This document shows positions 1 to 5,837 of a DNA stretch of 6,188 nucleotides, piece by piece. The notes under the pieces are model-generated. The model was not told the DNA's origin. It did not search any database and saw only the letters and a program-made list of their open reading frames with translations. Numbering within the stretch: position 1 is the first letter of the stretch; every line of letters starts with the position of its first letter. A program made the translations under genes and the position numbers. Origin of the DNA: Anaerolineaceae bacterium UBA5311 (GTDB lineage: Bacteria > Chloroflexota > Anaerolineae > Anaerolineales > Anaerolineaceae); contig DHRN01000073.1 of assembly GCA_002411175.1 (NCBI GenBank), positions 8,411 to 14,598 on the forward strand, in the 5' to 3' direction.

Positions 1-43
1 GGTTCCGGGATTCCCCTCCGTTTAATTCATGGCGCCATGACCA

Positions 44-113
44 CGTTCCGGCGAAGCCATCATTAATTGGGCGTGGCGTTAATACCTGCGATGTTGCCCG
101 CTCAATCCGCCGT
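44..113 (-). repeat. Diverged inverted copy of the intergenic repeat module
   Basis: Read on the minus strand, this stretch has the same landmarks in the same order as the three direct copies further right. First comes ACGGCGGATTGAG (complement of 101-113, identical to 257-269). Next comes ACGCCC (complement of 69-74), then seven nt, then GATGGCTTCGCCGGAACG (complement of 44-61), matching 352-369 at about 16 of 18 bases. ACGCCC and GATGGC are separated by seven nt in this copy and in the direct copies. The middle of the module, which holds the hairpin loop in the direct copies, is diverged and about 19 nt shorter here. It has no coding potential I can support. The call as a related inverted copy is my inference from shared word order and spacing. 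Confidence 0.65.
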
Positions 114-135
114 ACGCAATGACCACACACTACGT

Positions 136-231
136 GTTTGTCATCCTGAGCCTCTTTTGCGAAGGATCTTTGCTGTCCAGGGGCAAGATCCTTCACTTCG
201 TTCAGGATGACATAAGGTTTGTCATCCTGAG
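136..231. repeat. GTCATCCTGAG-type imperfect palindromic intergenic repeat
   Basis: The left arm (140-170) begins GTCATCCTGAG and ends GAAGGATCTT. The right arm (185-211) begins AAGATCCTTC and ends TTCAGGATGAC, which is its imperfect reverse complement across a 14-nt loop. A further partial copy restarts at 217-231, so GTTTGTCATCCTGAG occurs twice as a 15-bp direct repeat (136-150 and 217-231). The whole block is bracketed by CAATGACCACACAC (117-130) and CAATGACCATACAC (242-255), matching at 13 of 14 bases. I recall this word as a dispersed intergenic repeat in environmental bacterial genomes, but I cannot verify that here. It could be a REP/MITE-like dispersed element or a transcribed hairpin. 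There is no transposase nearby. Confidence 0.75.
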
Positions 232-256
232 AAAACCTACACAATGACCATACACA

Positions 257-388
257 ACGGCGGATTGAGGGGGAGCGAAATTCTCGTCACACCAATGTCA
301 CAACCCCCTCAATACACGGCTTCGCCGGTACAAACGTCACGCCCTACGAAAGATGGCTTCGCCGGAATGGGACGGGGTAAGTGTATGG
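257..388 (+). repeat. Intergenic repeat module, direct copy 1 (with a 24-bp insertion)
   Basis: This is the first of three direct copies. The 50-bp core (264-313) starts ATTGAGGGGG and ends CCCCCTCAAT. The perfect inverted arms could form a stem of about 10 bp around a 30-nt loop. A conserved tail follows: CACGCCCTACGAAAGATGGC, then TTCGCCGGAA, then CGGGGTAAGTGTATGG. Unlike copies 2 and 3, this copy has 24 extra bases (314-337) between core and tail. They include GGCTTCGCCGG (318-328), a word repeated in the tail at 355-365. The distance from this copy to copy 2 is 128 nt, against 104 nt between copies 2 and 3, and the difference equals the insertion. Confidence 0.85.
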
Positions 389-492
389 CGGATTGAGGGG
401 GAGCAAAATTCTCGTCACACCAATGTCACAACCCCCTCAATCACGCCCTACGAAAGATGGCTTTGTCGGAACGGGGCGGGGTAAGTGTATGG
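389..492 (+). repeat. Intergenic repeat module, direct copy 2 (104-bp unit)
   Basis: This complete 104-bp unit starts CGGATTGAGGGGG and ends GTAAGTGTATGG. The palindromic core is at 392-441 with intact ATTGAGGGGG/CCCCCTCAAT arms. It differs from copy 1 by about five substitutions, almost all transitions, plus the 24-bp insertion in copy 1. It differs from copy 3 by three substitutions over the first 85 bp. The 104-nt period is not divisible by three, so a reading frame in one copy lies in a different frame in the next. This argues strongly that the short open frames crossing the block (for example 457-696 and 485-769) are not genes. Confidence 0.88.
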
Positions 493-577
493 CGGATTGA
501 GGTGGAGCAAAATTCTCGTCACACCAATGTCACAACCCCCTCAATCACGCCCTACGAAAGATGGCTATGCCGGAACG
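493..577 (+). repeat. Intergenic repeat module, direct copy 3 (3'-truncated)
   Basis: The palindromic core lies at 496-545. Similarity to copy 2 ends after CGGAACG at 577, so the final GGGGTAAGTGTATGG part of the unit is missing. One left-arm base is changed (G to T at 503, giving GAGGTGG) with no compensating change in the right arm. The predicted stem is therefore weakened in this copy. The 30-nt loop is identical to copy 2, as is the following CACGCCCTACGAAAGATGGC. Loss of the distal part suggests this is the decaying edge of the array. Confidence 0.85.
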
Positions 578-705
578 CGCAGTGCACGTTCCCTACAACA
601 CCACGAATCAAAGCGTCATCTGGCGATAATACTTTCCTTTCCCAAACGAATTGCCATACGAAAATCTACCGTTCGCACGGAGATCCGCCTTGCTAATTTT
701 GGAAA
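578..705. other. Gene-free spacer between repeat array and hydrolase gene
   Basis: I see no credible coding region, RNA gene or further repeat copy here. Together with the repeats to its left this makes a 705-nt stretch with no supported gene. It lies immediately downstream of the minus-strand hydrolase stop codon. I looked for a minus-strand intrinsic terminator and found no stable stem followed by a T-run. Confidence 0.6.
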
Positions 706-1611
706 TCAGGGTTGTTTGCTTTGCTCCACGAAAAAATCCCACATCAATTGCGTGGCGTTGATTTCATAGGTATTGTTGCCGGTAATGAATTCTGGCAGAG
801 GGTTGCCCCCGGGCCAGGTGTGACCGCCATCGGTAATCATGTAAAAATCCACCTCCGAGCCACGATCACAGCCAGCATATCCAAACAAAGAAACGTTATC
901 ACTGGTCGAAATGGGCGTTTCCACCAGGTTGCATCCGTTCAAAATTGCGTAATCGTTGATAAATTCAAAAACATTTGGGAGGTTTATTGGCAAATTCCTC
1001 ATGGGACCACCTTCGATCGGAACTATCAGGTCTGCTTTCCCATGAAAGAAGATTCCAGGCACTCCTCCGTCACATGCTGTCAAATCGATTGTATACGCAC
1101 CAGCCACACTGCCAATTGCCGCCACGCGGTCTGGCATATCGCATGCCAGCCTTAATGCCATCCCACCCCCATTAGAGAGACCGTTGACGTAAATCCTTTC
1201 CGCGTCGATCGTGTAATCCAGGCTTAACTTATCGATCAGATCGCTGAAAAACCGGACTTCCTTTTCGACAGCCGTCGGGTCGAGATCGGTTTCTGCAACC
1301 CGCCAGAGTTTGGGGAAATTCAAACCCGAGGGATAGACCACGATGAAGCCGTATTGGTCTGCAAGTGAGTTCCATTGGCTGACATATTCCTGGATTGTGG
1401 GCGACTGCGTAAATCCATGGATGGATATAACTAATGGAACAGGTTCGGATGGGTTGTACGTGGATGGGACATACAGCAGATATTCACGCTGCTCACCAGA
1501 AGAGGTCAACCTGCCATTAGAACGGTTTACCAGTTTCCAGCCAATAAAGGCAGTTGTGCCCAACAGGGTCAGGATGCTGATAAGTATTATGGATGACTTC
1601 TTTCTCCGCAT
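706..1611 (-). CDS. Membrane-anchored polyhydroxybutyrate depolymerase / feruloyl esterase family alpha/beta-hydrolase (LpqC-like)
   Basis: A secreted or membrane-tethered serine esterase of 301 residues from the chosen ATG. A basic start (MRRKK) leads into one hydrophobic segment (about 7-26) that fits an uncleaved N-terminal anchor or signal peptide. The catalytic domain shows an oxyanion-loop HG at 65-66, nucleophile Ser146 in GLSNGG, an acid candidate Asp194 in HGKADLIVP, and His264 in GGHTWPGG. That triad order and the HTWPG box are characteristic of the PHB depolymerase/feruloyl esterase family (COG3509-like). Cysteines 157, 180, 227 and 248 could form disulfides in an extracytoplasmic fold. 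A longer form from TTG 1695 is possible. I prefer ATG 1611 because it puts basic residues directly before the hydrophobic segment, although neither start has a good Shine-Dalgarno. It acts on ester bonds, but the sequence does not settle whether the substrate is a polyester, an aryl ester or an acetylated sugar. It is transcribed divergently from the pnp cluster. Confidence 0.9.
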   Translation of the reverse strand: MRRKKSSIILISILTLLGTTAFIGWKLVNRSNGRLTSSGEQREYLLYVPSTYNPSEPVPLVISIHGFTQSPTIQEYVSQWNSLADQYGFIVVYPSGLNFPKLWRVAETDLDPTAVEKEVRFFSDLIDKLSLDYTIDAERIYVNGLSNGGGMALRLACDMPDRVAAIGSVAGAYTIDLTACDGGVPGIFFHGKADLIVPIEGGPMRNLPINLPNVFEFINDYAILNGCNLVETPISTSDNVSLFGYAGCDRGSEVDFYMITDGGHTWPGGNPLPEFITGNNTYEINATQLMWDFFVEQSKQP

Positions 1612-1760
1612 ATTATTAATGATACTGCGATTCTTAGAATCGTCGTAGAGAAAATTCAAAGCTGATGGCTGAAAACTAATTGGAAAACGGGGCAATACTC
1701 ATAAAGATGAGAGGTTTCCTTCTTCCGGATGGCATATTTAGGGTTACAGTGCCCTGGCAA

Positions 1761-1769
1761 TGATATAAT
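1761..1769 (+). promoter_or_regulatory. Extended -10 promoter for the pnp cluster
   Basis: TGATATAAT is a perfect TGn-TATAAT extended -10 element (hexamer 1764-1769). No good -35 lies at 16-18 bp; the best nearby bases (GGTTAC at 1742) are weak, as is typical of extended -10 promoters. Transcription would start near 1776, leaving a leader of about 17 nt before the pnp ATG, too short for a riboswitch. Confidence 0.6.
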
Positions 1770-1783
1770 CTGAAAAAACACCC

Positions 1784-1788
1784 GAGGT
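1784..1788 (+). promoter_or_regulatory. Shine-Dalgarno of pnp
   Basis: GAGGT lies four nt before ATG 1793. It supports this start for the phosphorylase and fits the short leader predicted from the upstream -10 element. Confidence 0.55.
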
Positions 1789-1792
1789 TGAC

Positions 1793-2632
1793 ATGACAGA
1801 ATATCTAACCTACCACGAAATCGATGCCGCGACCGATGCAGTTAAGGCGCGAATAACGAATATCCCGGAAATTGCCCTGATCCTCGGTTCTGGTTTAGGT
1901 GAATTGGCGGAGTCGGTGGAAAAACCGACCATTATCCCTACCAACCAGATCCCTTTCTGGCCTGTTTCGACCGTTCCCGGTCATAAAGGACGCCTGGTGA
2001 TTGGGGAATTGGAGGGCAAGAAAGTTTTAGTCTTGCAGGGGCGAACGCATTATTATGAGGGGCACCACATTTCCAAAATTGGGCTGCCAATTCGGGTAAT
2101 GCAGCGGCTTAGAATTAAAACCCTGATCCTGACCAACGCATCGGGCGGATTGCATGACGATTTTTACCCCGGTGACCTCATGATTATCAAGGATCACCTT
2201 GGGCTGCTGCCGATGGCAGGCGAAAACCCACTGCGAGGACCGAACCTTGACGAATTTGGACCCCGTTTCCCGGATATGAGCGCGATCTATACTCCCGGGT
2301 TGGTTGAATTGACCGAGAAAGTTGCTGCTGAGCTGGGCATCAAAATGCATAAAGGCGTCTATGTCGGTTTGTCCGGTCCGTCGTTCGAGACACCGGCAGA
2401 TTGCCGCTTTTTGAAGATGGTCGGCGCGGACGCAGTCGGTATGTCTACGGTTCCTGAAGCCATCGTTGCCAGGCATGGCGGCATGGCTGTCCTGGGCATC
2501 GCAACAATCACGAATAAAATCGACCCGGACGGGACCAACCAGGCATCTCACCAGGAAGTATTGGAAGTTGGCGACCAACTTGCACCTAAGTTAATGAAGG
2601 TAATTCGGGGAGTTCTACGGCAACTCCCATAA
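1793..2632 (+). CDS. punA: Purine nucleoside phosphorylase, trimeric (PNP/MTAP family) class
   Basis: A cytoplasmic purine-salvage enzyme of 279 residues, normal for the low-molecular-mass trimeric class. It cleaves purine (deoxy)ribonucleosides with phosphate to give the free base and (deoxy)ribose-1-phosphate. The active-site motifs are all present and nearly match human PNP numbering: Ser33 in LGSGLGE, His64 in PGHKGRL, Arg84/His86/Tyr88/Glu89 in QGRTHYYEGHH, and Asn115-Ala116 in TNASGGL. They continue with Glu199 in FETPAD, Met217-Ser218 in VGMSTVPE, Thr240-Asn241 in TITNKID, and His253. Glu199 plus Asn241 is the pair that selects 6-oxopurines (inosine, guanosine) in this class, whereas MTAP has aspartates in the base-binding site, so I reject methylthioadenosine phosphorylase. 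It has its own extended -10 promoter and is the first gene of a tightly spaced cluster. The symbol punA is used by family analogy; other genomes use different symbols for this class. Confidence 0.96.
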   Translation: MTEYLTYHEIDAATDAVKARITNIPEIALILGSGLGELAESVEKPTIIPTNQIPFWPVSTVPGHKGRLVIGELEGKKVLVLQGRTHYYEGHHISKIGLPIRVMQRLRIKTLILTNASGGLHDDFYPGDLMIIKDHLGLLPMAGENPLRGPNLDEFGPRFPDMSAIYTPGLVELTEKVAAELGIKMHKGVYVGLSGPSFETPADCRFLKMVGADAVGMSTVPEAIVARHGGMAVLGIATITNKIDPDGTNQASHQEVLEVGDQLAPKLMKVIRGVLRQLP

Positions 2633-2645
2633 TAACGGATAATTG

Positions 2646-3335
2646 ATGGATTACGTTATTCGCTTTTTGGCGGAATTTGAAGTTCCGATCTATCTCATGC
2701 TGGGCATCGTTGCCCTGGTGTATTTACGCCGCATATTGATCGCGCTTGAAGACAAACGGACGGCGATTTTTGGTTTGGAACGGGAAGCTGCCCAACGCAA
2801 GGTAACCGCGGCTGCCTCGGTCCTGATCCTGGTTGGGTTGTTGACCATAGGCGAGTTTGTTGTCGCTACTTTCCTGGCAGGAGAACTGGCACAGGAACCG
2901 ACTTTTGCGACCGGGACGATCGAAGTGCTTTCCACACCGACGACGACCCTGCCGGGTCTTGTGCCAACCGATGCGACCCCGATTCCGACGCGCTATCCAC
3001 AAGCCGAGATTGAAGGAATAGAAAGTAATTGTATCGACGATATTCTCGAAATCGAAAGCCCTGAACACAATGAGGATATCAGCGGTGTCGTTGAAATAAC
3101 AGGCAGTGTGAACACTGAAAACTTCGGTTCGTACCGGTATGAGTATTCAACCGTGGGGGAACCAGACTGGCAAACCATCGCGGCTGGAAGCGGCACACGA
3201 ATTGATGAAAACCTTGGAAACTGGTTTACCAGCGACCTGGCTCCCGGTCCGTACATGCTGCGGTTGGTAGCACTGGATAATGACGGAGCAGAGCAATCGG
3301 CTTGCGTTATTATTGTCCAGGTGGGTGATAATTGA
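2646..3335 (+). CDS. Two-TM envelope protein with extracytoplasmic Ig-like domain (function unknown)
   Basis: I do not recognise a named family. From ATG 2646 the protein has 229 residues; a TTG one codon earlier (2643) is also possible. Two hydrophobic helices (about 14-33 and 54-79) flank a charged loop rich in Lys, Arg and Glu (34-53), which should be cytoplasmic. A Thr/Pro-rich linker follows (about 92-118, with STPTTTLP and TPIPT). The C-terminal domain (about 127-227) has the alternating beta pattern of bacterial Ig-like or fibronectin-III-like modules, including ESPEHNEDISGVVEITGSV, WQTIAAGSGT and YMLRLVALDNDG. Cys129 and Cys220 are the only cysteines and bracket this domain, so a disulfide outside the membrane is plausible. 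It starts 13 nt after the pnp stop with only a weak GGAT-like ribosome site, suggesting co-transcription and perhaps translational coupling. A role in the cell envelope is inferred from topology only. Confidence 0.8.
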   Translation: MDYVIRFLAEFEVPIYLMLGIVALVYLRRILIALEDKRTAIFGLEREAAQRKVTAAASVLILVGLLTIGEFVVATFLAGELAQEPTFATGTIEVLSTPTTTLPGLVPTDATPIPTRYPQAEIEGIESNCIDDILEIESPEHNEDISGVVEITGSVNTENFGSYRYEYSTVGEPDWQTIAAGSGTRIDENLGNWFTSDLAPGPYMLRLVALDNDGAEQSACVIIVQVGDN

Positions 3336-3340
3336 TTCAA

Positions 3341-3347
3341 GGCAGGT
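3341..3347 (+). promoter_or_regulatory. Shine-Dalgarno of the GNAT gene
   Basis: GGCAGGT, preceded by AA, sits three nt before ATG 3351. It lies wholly in the 15-nt gap after the upstream stop codon and supports this start. Confidence 0.45.
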
Positions 3348-3350
3348 ACT

Positions 3351-3890
3351 ATGGCTAAGTTAAAGGTAATGATAGCAAACCGTGGTCAGTATGATGAAAT
3401 GATCAATCTCGACCACAGCATTGATAGCAGTTATGCCTATCGGATGCAAACATCCACAGATAAAACTGTGACGAGTTTTAGCTTTCAGCGTGTAAAACTC
3501 CCACGTGAAGCCCACCTGAGTTATATGCGGGACAAAGATAGTCTGCTGAAATCGTGGAATGATGCCAGCCTTATCTACACCGGCATGCTCGAGGATTTTT
3601 TGGTTGCCTATGCCGCTATCGATGCGAAAACCCTGCCTGATACAGCAACACTGAGCGACCTTGTAGTCATGCCGGAGGTAAGACACCGGGGAATTGGTCG
3701 CACAATGCTTGCCGCGGTTGAAAGCTGGGCGGTTAACAGCGAAATCGATCGGGTTGTGCTGCCGATTGCCATGCGAAACTATCCGATGATTGAGCTCGGT
3801 AAAAATAGCGGTTACGAAATGTGCGGTTTTTTGGAGCAATATTTCCCCAACGGGGACCCGGTGCTATTCTTTCAGAAGAGGTTGGCATAG
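3351..3890 (+). CDS. GNAT-family N-acetyltransferase
   Basis: A 179-residue protein with the acetyl-CoA-binding core of the Gcn5-related N-acetyltransferase fold in its C-terminal half. The beta-4 strand DLVVMPEV (103-110) runs into the pyrophosphate loop R111-HRGIG-R117, followed by the helix TMLAAVESWAV. The beta-5/alpha-4 part is LPIAMRNYPMIELGKNSGYEMCGF (given here with key positions Asn143 and Gly154-Tyr155). The last strand, VLFFQKRL, closes the sheet. The first 75 residues are less conserved, with an aromatic-rich SYAYRMQ and a FSFQRVKLPREAH stretch; this half usually sets the acceptor, so the substrate cannot be named. No signal peptide is present, so it should be cytoplasmic. It lies 15 nt after the Ig-like protein gene and 9 nt before the receptor-like gene, consistent with one transcript. 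Family call firm, substrate unknown. Confidence 0.88.
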   Translation: MAKLKVMIANRGQYDEMINLDHSIDSSYAYRMQTSTDKTVTSFSFQRVKLPREAHLSYMRDKDSLLKSWNDASLIYTGMLEDFLVAYAAIDAKTLPDTATLSDLVVMPEVRHRGIGRTMLAAVESWAVNSEIDRVVLPIAMRNYPMIELGKNSGYEMCGFLEQYFPNGDPVLFFQKRLA

Positions 3891-3899
3891 GCAGACGGG

Positions 3900-5837
3900 A
3901 TGCAGCTGATGATCAACCTTTCCCTGGTTTTGTATACGTTTAACCAAATTCTCTATGCGGGGGTTGCCATCACGGCAATCGCCCTGCTGATGTATGCCAC
4001 AGGCTTTAGCTTCAAGAACCGGATTGTTCAGACCTTTGCTTTGATTCTGGTTTGTGTGGTGTTTATTTACACCGGTGAAACTCTGGCGAACGTTTCAAAC
4101 CGGCCCGATTATATCCAGCTATGGCTGCAGATCAAGTGGGTCGGCTTGGTAATGCTTCCGGCGATTTATCTGCACTTTTCAGATGCACTGTTGACTCTTT
4201 CTGGCAGACCTTCCCGTGGGCGCAGACGCCTGGTGGTGTGGATGGTCTATTTCATCACGGGGATTGCGGCTGTGCTGATATTTGCCGAAATTACGGTCGG
4301 AAGCCTTTCCATGGAAACCGCACCGATGTTTTACCTGGAGCGGGATCAGGTCACCTTTTTCTACGGAATTTTTTATATCCTGGTCATGGTTTTGGTCAGC
4401 TACAACATGATCAGGGCAATGATCCGCACGGTGACCACCACGGGTTTGCGCAGGATGATCTACCTGATGGTCGGAGCAGCGGCAATCGCCCTGACCAGCA
4501 TTATCTTTTTGTATCACGGCAACAGCTGGTTTGCCGCTCGTCCGCATTATTTCTGGATTCTGAGTATTCTCGCCTCCATGATCACAATTTTCTTCCTGGT
4601 TGTGATGACTTATTCAGTCTCATTTTTTGGCGTGACGTGGACAGACCGGCAGGTAAAGAGCCGCCTTTTTCGCTGGTTGATGCGCGGTCCTTTTGTCGCC
4701 GCCATCGTTTTGGGTCTGACCACAGCAGCCAGACGTTATGGGGAAACGCTGGGCGATCCTTATATCTTTTACGTGCCAATTGTCATGGTCGGAACGATTC
4801 TTTTGCTTGAATATGCGATCACGTTATTCTCTCCATCCATTGAAAAAGCACTTTTCTGGGGGGACGACCGCGAAGATCTTGAGGTGATCCAGTCTCTGCA
4901 GGATCGTATGCTCACCAACCGTGACCTGATGCAATTCCTGGAAACTTCCGCGGCACTTATCAGTGATCGTTTGCCAGTTTCGGGCGGGTTTATTGCCGTG
5001 CTGGAAGATGGGAATGTCAGCCAGGTGGTGACCACAGGGGACAAGAAAGCCATTGAAGCGATAGAGATCGACGGGAAGCTGCTCCAACAAGTACGGGAAA
5101 CCCCAGAAAGCGGAATTGGATTAATCGAGTGGCAGGATATGTATTTGATCCCACTGGAATTTACTCCTGAGGACGAACAGCCCCGACTGCTCGGGTTGGC
5201 TGGATTTATTAAGGACGAGTCGGTAGAAATTGAAGAAGATGATCCCGAGATGATCGAGCAGATAGCTGAGCGGGCGACGCTGGCAATCAAGGATCATGCC
5301 CTCCAAAAACAGGTTATCGCCGCCCTTTCTGCCCTGCAAACCGAAGTGGATTACCTGCAGAATATCCGTGCCGCTCAAAACTTTGATCAGGCGCAATTAA
5401 CTAAAATAGAAAAACCAAAACTGCCTGGTGAAATGTCAGTTTGGGTTAAAGACGCGCTTACTCATTATTGGGGTGGTCCCAAGCTGACCAACAATCCGCT
5501 GATCAACTTCAAGATTGTTGAGACAGTTAGTGAAACCGCGGAGGGAAATCGTACCAATGCCCTGCGAAAAGTGCTTTCGGATGCAATTGAGAAGATGAAG
5601 CCATCTGGCGAAAGGAAATTTACCAGCGAATGGCTGCTTTATAACATCCTGGAACTAAAATTTCTGCAGGGTAAGAAAGTGCGCGAGGTTGCCCGCAAAC
5701 TGGCTGTGTCTGAGGCAGACCTGTATCGAAAGCAAAAAATCGCCATCGAAAATGTGGCAATTAACATTGCCGACATGGAAGCGGCTGCCAACGGCACAGA
5801 AGCTGGGTCTGAAGAAGATCAAATCCCGTCTGAATAA
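3900..5837 (+). CDS. Multi-TM sensor protein with GAF-like domain and C-terminal HTH-like output (no kinase)
   Basis: A 645-residue membrane protein. The N-terminal 310 residues hold about nine hydrophobic segments (about 11-34, 43-62, 78-98, 112-133, 152-172, 186-205, 218-242, 264-280, 289-310). The first seven resemble the 7TM sensor region found in front of some histidine kinases. Residues 331-466 have a GAF-like pattern (VSGGFIAVLEDGNVSQVV, DMYLIPLEF, LLGLAGFI, IAERATLAI). A probable coiled coil covers about 467-500 (QVIAALSALQTEVDYLQNI). There is no H-box, N-box or G-box, so it is not a histidine kinase, and no GGDEF, EAL or HD motif is seen. Residues 511-627 form a helical tail ending in a sigma-region-4-like HTH (LELKFLQGKKVREVARKLAV, then SEADLYRKQKIAIENVA). 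I infer a membrane-anchored one-component regulator. ATG 3900 follows the GNAT stop by nine nt; ATG 3909 is an alternative start. It is the last gene of the cluster, and no intrinsic terminator is evident after it. Confidence 0.85.
   Translation: MQLMINLSLVLYTFNQILYAGVAITAIALLMYATGFSFKNRIVQTFALILVCVVFIYTGETLANVSNRPDYIQLWLQIKWVGLVMLPAIYLHFSDALLTLSGRPSRGRRRLVVWMVYFITGIAAVLIFAEITVGSLSMETAPMFYLERDQVTFFYGIFYILVMVLVSYNMIRAMIRTVTTTGLRRMIYLMVGAAAIALTSIIFLYHGNSWFAARPHYFWILSILASMITIFFLVVMTYSVSFFGVTWTDRQVKSRLFRWLMRGPFVAAIVLGLTTAARRYGETLGDPYIFYVPIVMVGTILLLEYAITLFSPSIEKALFWGDDREDLEVIQSLQDRMLTNRDLMQFLETSAALISDRLPVSGGFIAVLEDGNVSQVVTTGDKKAIEAIEIDGKLLQQVRETPESGIGLIEWQDMYLIPLEFTPEDEQPRLLGLAGFIKDESVEIEEDDPEMIEQIAERATLAIKDHALQKQVIAALSALQTEVDYLQNIRAAQNFDQAQLTKIEKPKLPGEMSVWVKDALTHYWGGPKLTNNPLINFKIVETVSETAEGNRTNALRKVLSDAIEKMKPSGERKFTSEWLLYNILELKFLQGKKVREVARKLAVSEADLYRKQKIAIENVAINIADMEAAANGTEAGSEEDQIPSE

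Larger units (their letters stand above)
1612..1792. other. Divergent intergenic region between hydrolase and pnp
   Basis: This 181-nt region separates the minus-strand hydrolase from the plus-strand pnp cluster, so it must hold promoters in both directions. The rightward extended -10 is described separately. For the leftward gene I see only weak candidates, such as TAAATAT on the minus strand near 1735-1740 without a convincing -35. A small hairpin, CTCAT-AAAG-ATGAG, sits at 1698-1711. I cannot assign it a function. Confidence 0.55.

Noticed and set aside
257..577. Possible CRISPR array (regularly repeated palindromic sequence)
   Set aside because: The whole 104-bp unit is repeated, including what would be spacers; there are only three copies, the interval is irregular (128 then 104) and no cas gene is visible.
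457..769. Short plus-strand open frames of 79 and 94 codons across the repeats
   Set aside because: They are built from the repeat copies, whose 104-nt period changes frame from copy to copy, and one continues antisense into the hydrolase gene. No protein family is recognisable.
2027..2578. Long minus-strand open frame (183 codons) opposite pnp
   Set aside because: It lies entirely antisense to a phosphorylase gene with all its catalytic motifs and its protein resembles no known family.
1793..2632. Methylthioadenosine phosphorylase (MTAP)
   Set aside because: The base-binding position is Asn241 with Glu199, the 6-oxopurine-selective PNP pair, rather than the aspartates of MTAP.
3900..5837. 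Sensor histidine kinase, suggested by the 7TM-like N-terminus plus GAF
   Set aside because: No phospho-acceptor histidine box and no ATP-binding N or G boxes occur after the GAF-like domain; the C-terminus is a helical HTH-like region.
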